Source: JAKAFX01 sp049965715 (GTDB taxonomy: Archaea; Thermoplasmatota; Thermoplasmata; Thermoplasmatales; Thermoplasmataceae). From it: DNA of 64,000 nucleotides. The position numbers were made by a program, and so were the translations under genes. The notes under the pieces were generated by a model, which searched no databases, was not told the DNA's origin, and saw only the letters and a list, made by a program, of their open reading frames with translations. The DNA is taken from assembly GCA_049965715.1 (NCBI GenBank), contig JBMFWA010000004.1, positions 34,525 to 98,524 of the forward strand, written 5' to 3'. Shown in pieces: positions 8,951-18,115 of the stretch; the first letter of the stretch is position 1, and the number at the start of each line of letters is the position of its first letter.

Positions 8951-8960
8951 TATTTAAATA
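8951..8960. promoter_or_regulatory. Palindromic TATA box serving two divergent genes
   Basis: The ten bases TATTTAAATA are their own reverse complement. Their centre (8955.5) is exactly midway between the start codons of the PIN-KH ATPase (8929, minus) and the asparagine synthase-like gene (8982, plus), 26.5 bases from each. Archaeal TATA boxes lie about 26 bases before the transcript start, so both transcripts would be leaderless and use one TBP site. Confidence 0.75.
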
Positions 8961-8981
8961 ATAATAGGCAATCCATGGACA

Positions 8982-9719
8982 TTGATAGAAAAGAGTGATC
9001 TCATTGAGATGATATTCATTATCAAGGAGCGTCTGATGGAAGCTCCTCCAAATTCTGCAATGGCTTATTCTGGAGGACTGGACAGCTCAGTTCTGATGTA
9101 TCTGGGAAAGAACAGGTTTCATGCTTATACAACAGGATTTCCCGGATCTCCTGATCTGGTGAACAGCATCGCAAACTCGTCAATTCTGGGATTCACTCCC
9201 ACCCAGATCATTCTTGATGATTCCATGATGCAGGAGGCAGTGGGCGCAATCAGGAAAATAGACCCCACAATATCCATGCATGAGCTTGGTTATGAGTCGG
9301 TGCTTTATCTCGTTTTAAAGAACATAGAAGAGGACCTGCTGGTCACCGGGCAGGGGGCCGATGAAATATTCTTTGGATACAGGAGACTCATCAATTCGCC
9401 TTCACCGGACAACTCAATGGATCTGAAGAGGCTGTTTGACGTAACTCTCAAGAGGGAGGAGAAGATTGCATCATCACTGGGCAAGAAACTCCTTACTCCA
9501 TATACGGACAGGAGACTGGTAGAGCTGGCATCCATGATCCGTCCAATCGATCACGTCGACAGCGTTCAGGGAAAGCTCGTGCTGCGGGAACTTGCCAGGC
9601 TCGCCGGAATAGACAGGAGAGTCTATTCAATAAGCAAGAAAGCTGCCCAGTATGGGTCGGGCACTGAAAAATGGATAAGAAAACACATCGACTTACCTGA
9701 AAAAATAGAACAAAGCTGA
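8982..9719 (+). CDS. Asparagine synthase-like PP-loop amidotransferase domain protein
   Basis: The 245-residue protein corresponds to only the C-terminal synthetase half of AsnB: PP-loop YSGGLDSSV near residue 30, GQGADEIFFGYRR near 125 and a C-terminal SKKAAQYGSG. The N-terminal glutaminase domain is missing, so it may use free ammonia or a partner, or act on another carboxylate. The TTG at 8982 is placed 26 bases from a TATA box, which supports it over the ATG at 9009. The HxlR gene follows 14 bases downstream on the same strand. Confidence 0.82.
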   Translation: MIEKSDLIEMIFIIKERLMEAPPNSAMAYSGGLDSSVLMYLGKNRFHAYTTGFPGSPDLVNSIANSSILGFTPTQIILDDSMMQEAVGAIRKIDPTISMHELGYESVLYLVLKNIEEDLLVTGQGADEIFFGYRRLINSPSPDNSMDLKRLFDVTLKREEKIASSLGKKLLTPYTDRRLVELASMIRPIDHVDSVQGKLVLRELARLAGIDRRVYSISKKAAQYGSGTEKWIRKHIDLPEKIEQS

Positions 9720-9733
9720 GCAGGTGAAATCCG

Positions 9734-10120
9734 ATGAATGAGAAAGAAGAAAGGAAGCGTAGAAACAGAACAAAGGCATGTATGTTCACTTACGGTGGCC
9801 AGACTGTTTGTGTTGATCCTTCCCTTCCGCTTTTCAATCTGCTTGGAAAAAAAGATTCAATTCTGATCATCGGGGTCATCGGAAACAGATCAGGAAAGAA
9901 CAACTTCAATGAGATACTCGCAGATATTCCAGGTTCAAGCACTACATTGATCTCAAGGAGGATCAAGGAGTTCATCGCTGCTGGAATAGTATCCAGGAAC
10001 GAATCAGAAGAAGGAATAACATATGCTTTAACCCCATTTGGAGAAACCATCAGGGAATCTCTGCTTCCACTACTGAAGATCCTTGATAAAATCGATTCAC
10101 AAGCCGTTAAACGTCAGTGA
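9734..10120 (+). CDS. HxlR-family winged-helix regulator
   Basis: The 128-residue protein has the HxlR layout: an N-terminal Cys-containing stretch (CMFTYGGQTVCVDP), a helix-turn-helix (FNEILADIPGSSTTLISRRI) and a wing followed by YALTPFGETI and a dimer helix. An AGGTGA ribosome site lies eight to ten bases before the ATG, consistent with translation from an internal position in a transcript shared with the upstream asparagine synthase-like gene. The convergent MFS carrier next to it is a possible target, but this is only inferred from position. Confidence 0.85.
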   Translation: MNEKEERKRRNRTKACMFTYGGQTVCVDPSLPLFNLLGKKDSILIIGVIGNRSGKNNFNEILADIPGSSTTLISRRIKEFIAAGIVSRNESEEGITYALTPFGETIRESLLPLLKILDKIDSQAVKRQ

Positions 10121-10166
10121 TATGAAACAAGATCCACAGAATTGAAGTGCTGGGAATCGTGGCGAA

Positions 10167-11351
10167 TTATATTTTTATTCTTGAAAGGGACTTGAATCTG
10201 GAGATTAAAACAGAAACTGCAAAGAGTCCGCCTGCCATGACAAAGAACACGTAGGGTGGAAAAGTCACTGCCATTACAATTCCAGCGATCATGCCGGACA
10301 CAGAGTTGAAGGACGTTCCCAAAGTATCCATTGCACCTTGAACCGTGCCCATGCGTTCCCTAGTCACATTTCCAAACAGAACCGAGGAAATTATTGGCGA
10401 AGACATTCCAGAGAAGAGACCCGCAAAAAAGAAAATAACAATGAAGAGATAAATATTCACGAAAACTCCAAGGAATATGAACGCAGCTGCACTTACGGCA
10501 TAGATTGCCATAAGTTTTCTTCCTACCATATTAATCTCTTTCATCCTTGAAATCAATGAAGATCCAACTATTCCGCCAGAAGAGATCGACAGCAGCGCGA
10601 AACTTAGGTAGGAAGAATTCAACTCGAAGACCTGATCAGTCATGACAGCAGAAGCAGCATCGGTCATGCCCCAGAATAAAGACGAGACTGCAGAAACCGC
10701 TACTATACTCAAAATAATGATGTTGCTGCGTATGTAGGCGAAACCGTCCTTCAGGACCTTACTGAACTTCTCTGTCTTTACCCTTATTTCCCTGACATCC
10801 GTAATCAGCAATATGGGCAGGATTGACAAAAGATAAAGAATTATGATGATGACAATGGCAAGACGAACGTCGTAAAGCACAATTGCGGCCGATACAATGA
10901 AGCCTGAAAGCCCCGCCGTTCTGGAAACTATGCTGGCCACTGACATTCCCTTGAGATAGACCTGCCTTTTCATGAATCTCTGCGCCCATATGGCCCTGAT
11001 CGGGACAAGTATATCCTTCGAGATTCCGAAGATGATGGCAGAAAGAAACAGAAGTATTACCTCTTCACTGATGGAATGAATGAACAGTACTGGAATAAGG
11101 AAAAGTGCTGCCAGTGATTTCATGATTGGCGATGAAACTGCATACAGCTTTTTTCTTGGTGTTCTGTCAATTGCAGCACCGACAATAAAACTGAACAGAA
11201 GAGGAAGGGTGAGAAATGCGCTTGTGAACCCGGTCACAACAGCAGATCCTGTATAAACAATGGCAATCCACAGAATCAGGACAGTGAATATAGAGGTCGA
11301 GAACGTTGATATACCCACATCTGCCATAATCAGCTTAAAATTTCTGCTCAT
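10167..11351 (-). CDS. MFS transporter
   Basis: The 394-residue protein has about twelve hydrophobic segments and the major facilitator loop signature between segments 2 and 3 (GAAIDRTPRKKL). The second half has the matching GSSLISRMKEINMVGRKL. The layout fits drug or metabolite exporters of the MFS_1/MFS_3 type. It is convergent with an HxlR regulator, a common arrangement for an efflux pump, but the substrate is unknown. Confidence 0.85.
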   Translation of the reverse strand: MSRNFKLIMADVGISTFSTSIFTVLILWIAIVYTGSAVVTGFTSAFLTLPLLFSFIVGAAIDRTPRKKLYAVSSPIMKSLAALFLIPVLFIHSISEEVILLFLSAIIFGISKDILVPIRAIWAQRFMKRQVYLKGMSVASIVSRTAGLSGFIVSAAIVLYDVRLAIVIIIILYLLSILPILLITDVREIRVKTEKFSKVLKDGFAYIRSNIIILSIVAVSAVSSLFWGMTDAASAVMTDQVFELNSSYLSFALLSISSGGIVGSSLISRMKEINMVGRKLMAIYAVSAAAFIFLGVFVNIYLFIVIFFFAGLFSGMSSPIISSVLFGNVTRERMGTVQGAMDTLGTSFNSVSGMIAGIVMAVTFPPYVFFVMAGGLFAVSVLISRFKSLSRIKI

Positions 11352-11692
11352 TTTCCCGGTATCCTGGTTCAGCGTTACCCTTCCCCCTCTATTATTCTGG
11401 GCGATGAACTACAATATCCGATATTATCATTGTATTCCCGGGGGCCTTAGGCTCTAAACGTTGCCAACCCGTATTTCGCAAAAAATGGCATTTGATTTAA
11501 ATTTTTGCCTAAACAGATAAACTCTGATCCCTGCACATAAGAGGGCTGATGTCCACAAACGCAGTCAAAAACGTGTTCTGAGCAAGAATATACATGGAAA
11601 ATCCGCAAGGCTTTGACACTACAATCTCTTTAAATAACATCAACCAATTAAGGTTTAGTTTTAAACGTGAAATTTCCAAAGTGATACAAAAA

Positions 11693-12466
11693 ATGGCAAA
11701 GATAGGAATTATTGGTGGCAGTGGCTTATATGACCTGCTGCAGGATGGCAAATCAGTTGAGGTAAAGACACCTTTCGGGAAACCCTCTGAGAATCCTCAG
11801 GTGGGAAGCATCCACGGGAAAGAGGTTGTTTTCATTCCAAGACATGGAAAGAAACACCAGTATCCTCCGCATATGGTGAATTACAGGGCTAATATTTGGG
11901 CCCTCGAAAGTTTGGGTGTTGAAAGAGTAATTACCCTCAACGCAGTAGGATCTCTGAAGGAGTCTTACAAGCCAGGAGACATAGTTATGCCGGATCAGTT
12001 CATTGATTTCACAAGGAGAAGAGATCTCACTTTTTATGACGGACCAGAAGTCTATCATATTTCTGCAGCAGATCCTTTCTGTCCCGAGATCAATGAAATA
12101 TCTTATAACAAGGCAAAAAGTCTTGGCTTCAGGGTCCATCAGGCTGGAACTTATGTATGTATTGAAGGTCCAAGGTTTTCGACCAGGGCAGAATCAAAGA
12201 TGTTCAGGAATTATGCCGATATCATCGGCATGACCCTTGTACCGGAGATTAACCTTGCGCTGGAAAAAGCCATGTGCTATTCAACCATTGCAACCATAAC
12301 CGATTTTGATGTCTGGGCTGACACACCCGTCGATGCATCCGAAGTGATGAAGATAATGAAGGAGAACGAGGAAAAAGTCTCGAAACTGCTTTATGAAATC
12401 ATCCCGGAAGTTGCCAGAGAAAGGAAGTGCAGCTGCAAGTATCGTCTGGAAAACGCTAAAGCATGA
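11693..12466 (+). CDS. mtnP: S-methyl-5'-thioadenosine phosphorylase
   Basis: The protein from ATG 11693 starts MAKIGIIGGSGLYDLL and has the phosphate loop region (FIPRHGKKHQYPPH), the NAVGSLKESYKPGD motif and CIEGPRFSTRAESKMFR, all typical of MTA phosphorylases. It splits methylthioadenosine, a by-product of polyamine synthesis, into adenine and methylthioribose 1-phosphate. The frame is open further upstream (to 11594), but the family starts at the chosen ATG, and a TATA-like agttttaaac lies at 11657-11666. The C-terminal CSCKYR carries a CxC pair as in thermophilic relatives. The nuclease gene follows after nine bases. Confidence 0.93.
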   Translation: MAKIGIIGGSGLYDLLQDGKSVEVKTPFGKPSENPQVGSIHGKEVVFIPRHGKKHQYPPHMVNYRANIWALESLGVERVITLNAVGSLKESYKPGDIVMPDQFIDFTRRRDLTFYDGPEVYHISAADPFCPEINEISYNKAKSLGFRVHQAGTYVCIEGPRFSTRAESKMFRNYADIIGMTLVPEINLALEKAMCYSTIATITDFDVWADTPVDASEVMKIMKENEEKVSKLLYEIIPEVARERKCSCKYRLENAKA

Positions 12467-12475
12467 GGTAAATAA

Positions 12476-13699
12476 ATGAAAATAAAATTTTTGGGCGGGG
12501 CCGAAGAAGTAGGAAGGCTCGCCGTGAAAATAGAAGAAAAGAACAGCTCGGTAATGGTAGATTATGGAGTGGTGCCAGACAAGCCACCGAAATATCCAAT
12601 GCCACCTGAAAAGGTGGACGGACTTTTCCTTACGCATGCTCACCTTGACCACTGCGGTGGCCTGCCAATGTATTACCATTCTCTTGACGCGAAGTTTTAC
12701 TCTACGATACTGACAGCAAACAGCATCAAGCCGCTCCTTCTGGATTCGCTTAAGATTGCAGGGCTGGAAGGTTATCCGCAGATGTTCAACTCCGATGATG
12801 TGTCGATGCTCTACGACCACTTCAATGAAGCGGTTTATGGAGAACAGTTTGATCTGGGGGACTTCAGGGTCACTCCGCAATCTGCCGGGCATATCCCCGG
12901 TTCAACAATGTGGAAATTTGAGAATTCCCAGAGCGTCATGGTCACTGGTGATATATATACAAGAGATACAATGCTCCTGAACGGTGCAAAACCTACAAAG
13001 GCCGACATACTGGTGATTGAAAGCACCTATGCAGGCAAGAACCATGAGGAAAGGGGCCAGGTAATCTCAAGACTGAAATCGAGAATAGCTGAAGTGGTGG
13101 ACGATGGCGGAAAGGTAATACTCCCGACTTTTGCTGTTGGGAGAACGCAGGAACTCGCAATGATACTTGCCGATACCGGTTATGACATCAGCGTTGATGG
13201 AATGGGAAACAGCATAACGGACATCTACATGCACACAAACGGATTTCTGAGGTCGAACAGCGAATTCCTCAAGAACATCAAGAAGACAAGGAAGATCAAG
13301 GGATGGAGGATGAGGGAAAGGGCACTTGACAGTGACATCATAATAACCACTTCAGGAATGCTGGACGGAGGACCGGTTCTGGGATATATAGACAAGCTTC
13401 AGAACGATACAAAGAGTGCAATATTTCTGACCGGTTACCAGGTTGAAAACACCAACGGAAGATCACTTCTCGAGAATGGTACCATGAAAATTGCAGGTGT
13501 CAGCGTGAAACCCCAGATGAAGGTCGACTTCTTTGATCTTTCTGCACATGCAGGGCATGACGATCTCATAAGGTTCATAAAGGATGTTGACCCGCAGAAA
13601 GTCATACTGTGCCACGGTGAAAAGAGGGAAGAACTGCTGCATGACCTGGATGGTTATGACGTGATGCTTCCGATGAACGGGCACGAATTTACGGCCTAA
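12476..13699 (+). CDS. Beta-CASP metallo-beta-lactamase RNase (aCPSF2-like)
   Basis: The 407-residue protein has the zinc motif HAHLDHCGG near residue 55, AGHIPGS, TGDIYTRD, and beta-CASP motifs (GRTQELAMIL; TTSGMLDGGP; FFDLSAHAGHDDL; ILCHGEKRE). There is no N-terminal KH region, so it belongs to the short archaeal group (aCPSF2-like) known for 5'-3' exonuclease activity and RNA turnover. It follows mtnP by nine bases, so both are probably cotranscribed. Confidence 0.92.
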   Translation: MKIKFLGGAEEVGRLAVKIEEKNSSVMVDYGVVPDKPPKYPMPPEKVDGLFLTHAHLDHCGGLPMYYHSLDAKFYSTILTANSIKPLLLDSLKIAGLEGYPQMFNSDDVSMLYDHFNEAVYGEQFDLGDFRVTPQSAGHIPGSTMWKFENSQSVMVTGDIYTRDTMLLNGAKPTKADILVIESTYAGKNHEERGQVISRLKSRIAEVVDDGGKVILPTFAVGRTQELAMILADTGYDISVDGMGNSITDIYMHTNGFLRSNSEFLKNIKKTRKIKGWRMRERALDSDIIITTSGMLDGGPVLGYIDKLQNDTKSAIFLTGYQVENTNGRSLLENGTMKIAGVSVKPQMKVDFFDLSAHAGHDDLIRFIKDVDPQKVILCHGEKREELLHDLDGYDVMLPMNGHEFTA

Positions 13700-13745
13700 A
13701 GCCCTGAATTTACCACATTTTAAATTTTTCTGCGTAATACACCCG

Positions 13746-14471
13746 ATGAAAATGTCCGGAACGAAAGTAATTTTTTTCGACCTTGACGACACCCTTTTTG
13801 ACTATACCAATTCCAGGCACACAGCATTTCTCGCAGTGAAAAGGAAGTTCAGCGAACTTTCGGACGCATCCATTGAGGATCTGGATTCATTATGGACGAA
13901 GTACTGGTACGAACTGCTGCCGACAGCGGTGATCCGGGATTCCTCTGTAATCATGCGCATGAGGAGGGAGAGACTCAGACTGATCTTCAGGGACTACGGC
14001 ACAGATCTGAACGAACGGGAAATGGAAAATGTCATGAGGACTTATTCAGAAAATTATGACAACAGCATCTCTCAGGTAACTGGTGCGGGGGACCTTTTAA
14101 AGAAAATAAAAGCAAGCGGTATTTCCGTGGGTGTTATAACAAACAATCCATTGGAGGGCCAGAAAAAAAAGCTGAAGAAATGCGGGATTGAAGATTATGT
14201 CGATATTCTGGTCTGTTCGGGCGAGGTTGGGTATTCAAAACCTGATCCAAGGATATTCGGTCTTTCCATGAACAGGATCGGAACCAGCCCGGAGGAATCT
14301 GTCATGATTGGCGATTCCTGGGAATACGATATCGTTGGAGCAATGAATTCCGGATTAAGGGCTGTATGGCTCAACAGATTTAACCTCAACAGACCTGAGA
14401 TATCAGCGGATGTGATCGAAATCAAATCATACGTACCGCCTGAAACGGTACTGGAAAAATTGGGAATATAG
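13746..14471 (+). CDS. HAD-superfamily hydrolase (YjjG/phosphoglycolate phosphatase type)
   Basis: The 241-residue protein carries the HAD nucleophile motif FFDLDDTLFD, motif II in VGVITNNP, a lysine region (KKLKKCGI ... YSKPDP) and the acidic motif IGDSWEYDIVGA. An alpha-helical cap lies between motifs I and II. It resembles phosphatases acting on small phosphate esters; the substrate is not known. Translation may start at 13746 or at the second ATG (13752). Confidence 0.87.
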   Translation: MKMSGTKVIFFDLDDTLFDYTNSRHTAFLAVKRKFSELSDASIEDLDSLWTKYWYELLPTAVIRDSSVIMRMRRERLRLIFRDYGTDLNEREMENVMRTYSENYDNSISQVTGAGDLLKKIKASGISVGVITNNPLEGQKKKLKKCGIEDYVDILVCSGEVGYSKPDPRIFGLSMNRIGTSPEESVMIGDSWEYDIVGAMNSGLRAVWLNRFNLNRPEISADVIEIKSYVPPETVLEKLGI

Positions 14472-14498
14472 GGTTTGTCAGCAACAAGGGGCCCCGGT

Positions 14499-15686
14499 TC
14501 ATGTATCATATACCGCACCGGAAGTCTGTCTCTGCACCCTGGACACCGACAGGATGACAACCGGAAGGAGAAGAAGAACCAGGATGCCCAGTATGCCAAA
14601 GGAAAGGGTGTATCCGTAGATCAGTGTATATGAGAATACGACTGAGATAAGCGATCCTATGGAAATCTGTATGGAATTGAAGAGTCCAAGACTGAGCGCC
14701 CTGTATCTGAGAGTCTTTTCTCTGGCAATCACCGCAGAATACTCAAGCGATGAGACCACCACAAAGAGTATCCCGAGGATTACAGTGGCTGACCATGTAC
14801 CTATGTAACCTAAATAGGGAACGGCCACTATGAAGGCGCCCACGAGAACAGTCATGTATGAAGCAGATCTGATCAGGTTCCTAAGTCTGAACGCCCTGAC
14901 AAACTGTATCCCCAGAACGCCAATAAGAAGTATTGTTGCACCCAGTACAGCCGAGGCAAATGGGCTGAATCCTATTGAAATGGAATAATTCTTGAGATAT
15001 TCAGGGAGAAGGTAAGATGCAGCCCAGAATCCGGAAAAGGCAATCGCTATGGCCCATGTGCTTCTGTTCCGTATTCTTGTAGTTATATCGGGCACGGACA
15101 TGGACGTGTATTTTTCGGATTCCGGAACGGCGATGAGTATCAGGATTGCAAAAACTATAGTTATAACGCCCATGATAAGTTCGTCGGCCTGCCAGGAATA
15201 TGACGATACAATGAATGCGAACCCGATGATGCCGATTCCTCCTCCAACGTTGAAAGCCGCGTTGTAAAGGGTAACAATTTCAGTGACTTTTTCATGGTAC
15301 AGCTGGCTCAGCACAGCCATGGCGGTGGAGAAGAAGAGCGCAGCACCGACTCCATTGGCAGCGCGTAATGCCAGCAGCATATAGTAGTTGAATGAAAACG
15401 GGGCCACGAGATCCGAAATTCCCATCACCAGAATACCCAGAAAAGCAGTGGTCTTTGCCCCAATGCGAGATGATATTATGCCTGCGGGGACCTGAAAAAC
15501 ACCGGCACCGATTAGGAAAAATGTGAATACATAGACCGTTGCAGGCAGGGGTATTCCAAACGTTGCCTCGATACGGGTAATAGCGGGTGAAAGATTATAC
15601 CAGTTTGCAGCGTACACTATCCTCGAAAGAATCAGGATCGTTCCCGCAAATTTTACACTGGATTTTGCCATTGGTGAATGAGCCAA
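14499..15686 (-). CDS. MFS transporter
   Basis: The 395-residue product has about twelve membrane segments and a loop 2-3 motif in the form GIISSRIGAKTTAF. An NP-type sugar/metabolite porter is possible, but no substrate signature is visible. The ATG at 15671 (MAKSSVKF) is an alternative start. A TATA-like gattatatt lies at about 15700-15709 on the minus strand. The gene ends 27 bases after the convergent HAD hydrolase. Confidence 0.85.
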   Translation of the reverse strand: MAHSPMAKSSVKFAGTILILSRIVYAANWYNLSPAITRIEATFGIPLPATVYVFTFFLIGAGVFQVPAGIISSRIGAKTTAFLGILVMGISDLVAPFSFNYYMLLALRAANGVGAALFFSTAMAVLSQLYHEKVTEIVTLYNAAFNVGGGIGIIGFAFIVSSYSWQADELIMGVITIVFAILILIAVPESEKYTSMSVPDITTRIRNRSTWAIAIAFSGFWAASYLLPEYLKNYSISIGFSPFASAVLGATILLIGVLGIQFVRAFRLRNLIRSASYMTVLVGAFIVAVPYLGYIGTWSATVILGILFVVVSSLEYSAVIAREKTLRYRALSLGLFNSIQISIGSLISVVFSYTLIYGYTLSFGILGILVLLLLPVVILSVSRVQRQTSGAVYDT

Positions 15687-15916
15687 GAGGAAATGGCTAT
15701 CGTGAATATAATCAATTAGTAAGGGAGCCCCGTTGTTCGTTATCTAAAAAGCGAATATCTGGAAATTTCAACCATTTGGCTGTAACTATCACACATCCGA
15801 AGGAAATGCAGAATCCGCACCTGTTGACGGCATACCGATCCTGAAAAAGGCACTGCGGATATAAAAGGGCAATATCCCGGAAAGTAATATATTCAAAGTT
15901 TGCTTAAGGAAATGAT
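15687..15916. other. Intergenic region between MFS gene and RPA operon
   Basis: About 230 bases without a supported gene. It holds the MFS promoter on the left. On the right a TATA-like gatataaaag (around 15859) and another, aatatattc (around 15887-15895), face the RPA operon. I see no stable RNA or repeat in it. Confidence 0.4.
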
Positions 15917-15994
15917 ATGTCAGTTATTGAAAAAATATGTTGTATAGATACAGAAGGTTTTGTTACAATCTTTCTATCCAGTCGGGAGGCATGA
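15917..15994 (+). CDS. Possible 25-residue leader peptide before RPA
   Basis: An ATG at 15917 opens a 25-codon frame (starting MSVIEKICCIDTEG) that ends with TGA at 15992-15994, four bases before the RPA start codon. A TATA-like aatatattc centred near 15891 is 26 bases before this ATG, so a leaderless transcript would begin with it. The RPA ribosome site GGGAGG lies inside the last codons of the small frame, which would allow coupled translation. It could also be chance. Confidence 0.35.
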   Translation: MSVIEKICCIDTEGFVTIFLSSREA

Positions 15995-15998
15995 ACAA

Positions 15999-17075
15999 AT
16001 GCTTTTTAAGATCGCAGATTTGAAGCCGGATTCCTCAAACATTGATCTCATTGCCAAGGTTATATCAATAAACCAGAAAGAAGCCAATACACAGAGAGGA
16101 CCGACGACTTATTACTACGGGATAATAGGGGACACCTCCGGTACAATTCCTTTCACAGCATGGACAATGACATCATCTGTAAGGGCAAACGATGTTCTTG
16201 AACTCAAAAACTGCTCCGTGAAACTCTACAACGACAGATTGAGACTTTACATAGACGCAAGAACCCAGGTGATCCTCAGGCCGGGTGAAGAGATGGAAGT
16301 CAGGAGGACCTACCCGCTGCTGAAGATAAGAAACATCTCCGTGAGGGACCCCTATATCGCCGTTGAAGGAATAGTGAGAGACGTCAAGGAAAGATCATAC
16401 ACAGGGAGGGAAAAGTCTGGAACTCTTTATTATGGTCTTCTGGAGGATGAAACCGGAAACATAAGAATCAACTCCTTCGACGTGAAGCTCGAGGAGAACA
16501 CAGGTTACAGATTCACGGGAGCAAAGGTCAGTGAATATAACAACAGGTTGCGCGTATCGGTCAATGACAAAACAGGAATCCAGAAAATAAAGATAGACCT
16601 GACACCCGGGCCTGTTTATTACGACATTCATGAACTCAAGTCCCCAATATCTGGAATATTCATCAACGGGTTCATTGTGAACGTGGGGGATAAGGGTGGT
16701 GCCGTGTTCAGATGCCAGGAGTGCAGGAAGACCGCAGAGAACGGAAAGTGTCCGGATCATCCGGATGCTCCAGTATACAGGGATTATTTTCTCTATTTTA
16801 CCGTGGAAGACGGAACGGGGTACGTACAGGGCACTTGTGGGAAGTCTGCCCTGGTTTCCTATAGGAACGAATGGAACGAATCTGAACTGGAAAGGATTTC
16901 ATCAGAAGATAATGGGATGACGGAAATAAAGAAGGAGATCCTTGGAAAACTCATAACTGCAAAGGGAGAGGTAGTAAACAGCCAGAACGGAATGACCCTG
17001 AGAATATCCGAAATGAAACCTCTGGGGGAGAATGAAATAGCGAGTCTTTCCAGAAAATATCTTGAGGAGGTCTAG
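15999..17075 (+). CDS. Single-stranded DNA-binding replication protein A
   Basis: The 358-residue protein from ATG 15999 has two clear OB folds (around residues 15-110 and 120-215) and a third OB region carrying a zinc finger, C-x2-C-x8-C-x2-H (CQEC ... CPDH). This is the layout of euryarchaeal RPA, which covers single-stranded DNA in replication and repair. The GGGAGG ribosome site at 15984-15989 decides the start; the frame is open 13 codons further upstream. It is the first major gene of a four-gene run to 18491. Confidence 0.92.
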   Translation: MLFKIADLKPDSSNIDLIAKVISINQKEANTQRGPTTYYYGIIGDTSGTIPFTAWTMTSSVRANDVLELKNCSVKLYNDRLRLYIDARTQVILRPGEEMEVRRTYPLLKIRNISVRDPYIAVEGIVRDVKERSYTGREKSGTLYYGLLEDETGNIRINSFDVKLEENTGYRFTGAKVSEYNNRLRVSVNDKTGIQKIKIDLTPGPVYYDIHELKSPISGIFINGFIVNVGDKGGAVFRCQECRKTAENGKCPDHPDAPVYRDYFLYFTVEDGTGYVQGTCGKSALVSYRNEWNESELERISSEDNGMTEIKKEILGKLITAKGEVVNSQNGMTLRISEMKPLGENEIASLSRKYLEEV

Positions 17076-17081
17076 ATAAGC

Positions 17082-17906
17082 ATGGAAACAAGGAAGAGAG
17101 AAGCCTCAAAGTGGATTACGTCCAGGGAACTTAGAGATTCCAATATAGAGGAGGACAACAGCTCCGATACCAGGGTAAAACCATTCATAATCACTCCACT
17201 TGGCACCCGGGTCAAGAGAATACTTTTTGTCGGCACCGTTAATTCAATATCCGACGAGGAGAATATAACAAAGGTTGTCATCAATGACTTCACGGGTTCG
17301 TTTTATCTGTCAATTTTTAAGGACACCTTTCCAGAAGACAGGAGGGTTCTGCCAGATCAGTTTGAGAAGGGTGACAGGCTCCTTGTGGTTGGGCGCCTGA
17401 ACACATTCAAGACTGAGGATCAGCGAATATTCTACAATGTAAACCCGGAGCTGGCACTGAAGGTTGAGGATGGTAGCATGGATTACTGGAATTCAAGGGC
17501 CGTTTATATCGCACAGCGGAAAGTTCTTGCAATCAGAGAAGCCTCTAAACTCGAGAGCGCCGATACTTCAAATCTCACAAAGCTTGGGTACTCTGATGAG
17601 GAGTCTGAATGTGCTCTGAGGGCTGTGAAACACTACCCGGGTTACAATTACCAGCAGTTCATCGAAAACCTCAGGAACAGCCTGACCTCATCATCAAGGG
17701 ACCAGGAAGTGGAGGAGAAAAAATCCATGATCCTTGATTTCATAAGGAACAACGATAAGGACGGGAAGGGTTGCCTTTACGAGAACATTCTAAACTCCAT
17801 GAAGGAGAAGGACATAGATCAGTCCACGCTGGATGAGGCATTGAACCTGCTGGGATCATCTGGGGAAATATACGAAGTTTCCCTCAAGAGGTTCAGGGCG
17901 TTATGA
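17082..17906 (+). CDS. RPA-associated protein (OB fold plus C-terminal helical region)
   Basis: The 274-residue protein lies six bases after RPA, the usual place of the archaeal RPA-associated protein (COG3390-like). Residues from about 30 to 130 form an OB fold (VKRILFVGTV, FYLSIFKDTF, GDRLLVVGRL), and the last 80 residues look like a winged-helix or bundle region (KKSMILDFIRNNDKDG, SGEIYEVSLKRFRAL). It probably binds RPA or single-stranded DNA. Its last four bases overlap the next start (ATGA). Confidence 0.82.
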   Translation: METRKREASKWITSRELRDSNIEEDNSSDTRVKPFIITPLGTRVKRILFVGTVNSISDEENITKVVINDFTGSFYLSIFKDTFPEDRRVLPDQFEKGDRLLVVGRLNTFKTEDQRIFYNVNPELALKVEDGSMDYWNSRAVYIAQRKVLAIREASKLESADTSNLTKLGYSDEESECALRAVKHYPGYNYQQFIENLRNSLTSSSRDQEVEEKKSMILDFIRNNDKDGKGCLYENILNSMKEKDIDQSTLDEALNLLGSSGEIYEVSLKRFRAL

Positions 17907-18115
17907 GTGCGGATGACGTATCTGATCTGATGGACAAACTTGAACGGGAGCTCAGGTATTACCGCACGGCGAACGAAAGACTACTGAAGGAATTGAAAAC
18001 GCTCAACGAAACGGTTATTTCCAACGAAAAACTGAAGAAAAGAATAGAGGTTGACAGGGAGGACTCAAATATTCTGATAGATCTTCTGAGGAGGCTTTTC
18101 GATGAGAAGAAATGA
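17903..18115 (+). CDS. Small coiled-coil protein in the RPA operon
   Basis: The 70-residue product is highly charged and predicted helical, with heptad-like spacing of Leu (LMDKLERELRYY, LLKELKTL), so a coiled coil is likely. It starts in an ATGA overlap with the RPA-associated protein and ends in an overlap with the next frame, so its translation is tied to the RPA operon. No family is recognised; a role as a small partner in single-stranded DNA handling is only a guess from position. Confidence 0.65.
   Translation: MSADDVSDLMDKLERELRYYRTANERLLKELKTLNETVISNEKLKKRIEVDREDSNILIDLLRRLFDEKK

Noticed and set aside
12281..12892. A 203-codon minus-strand frame across mtnP and the beta-CASP gene
   Set aside because: It is antisense to two well recognised genes and crosses their boundary, which is typical of a chance frame.
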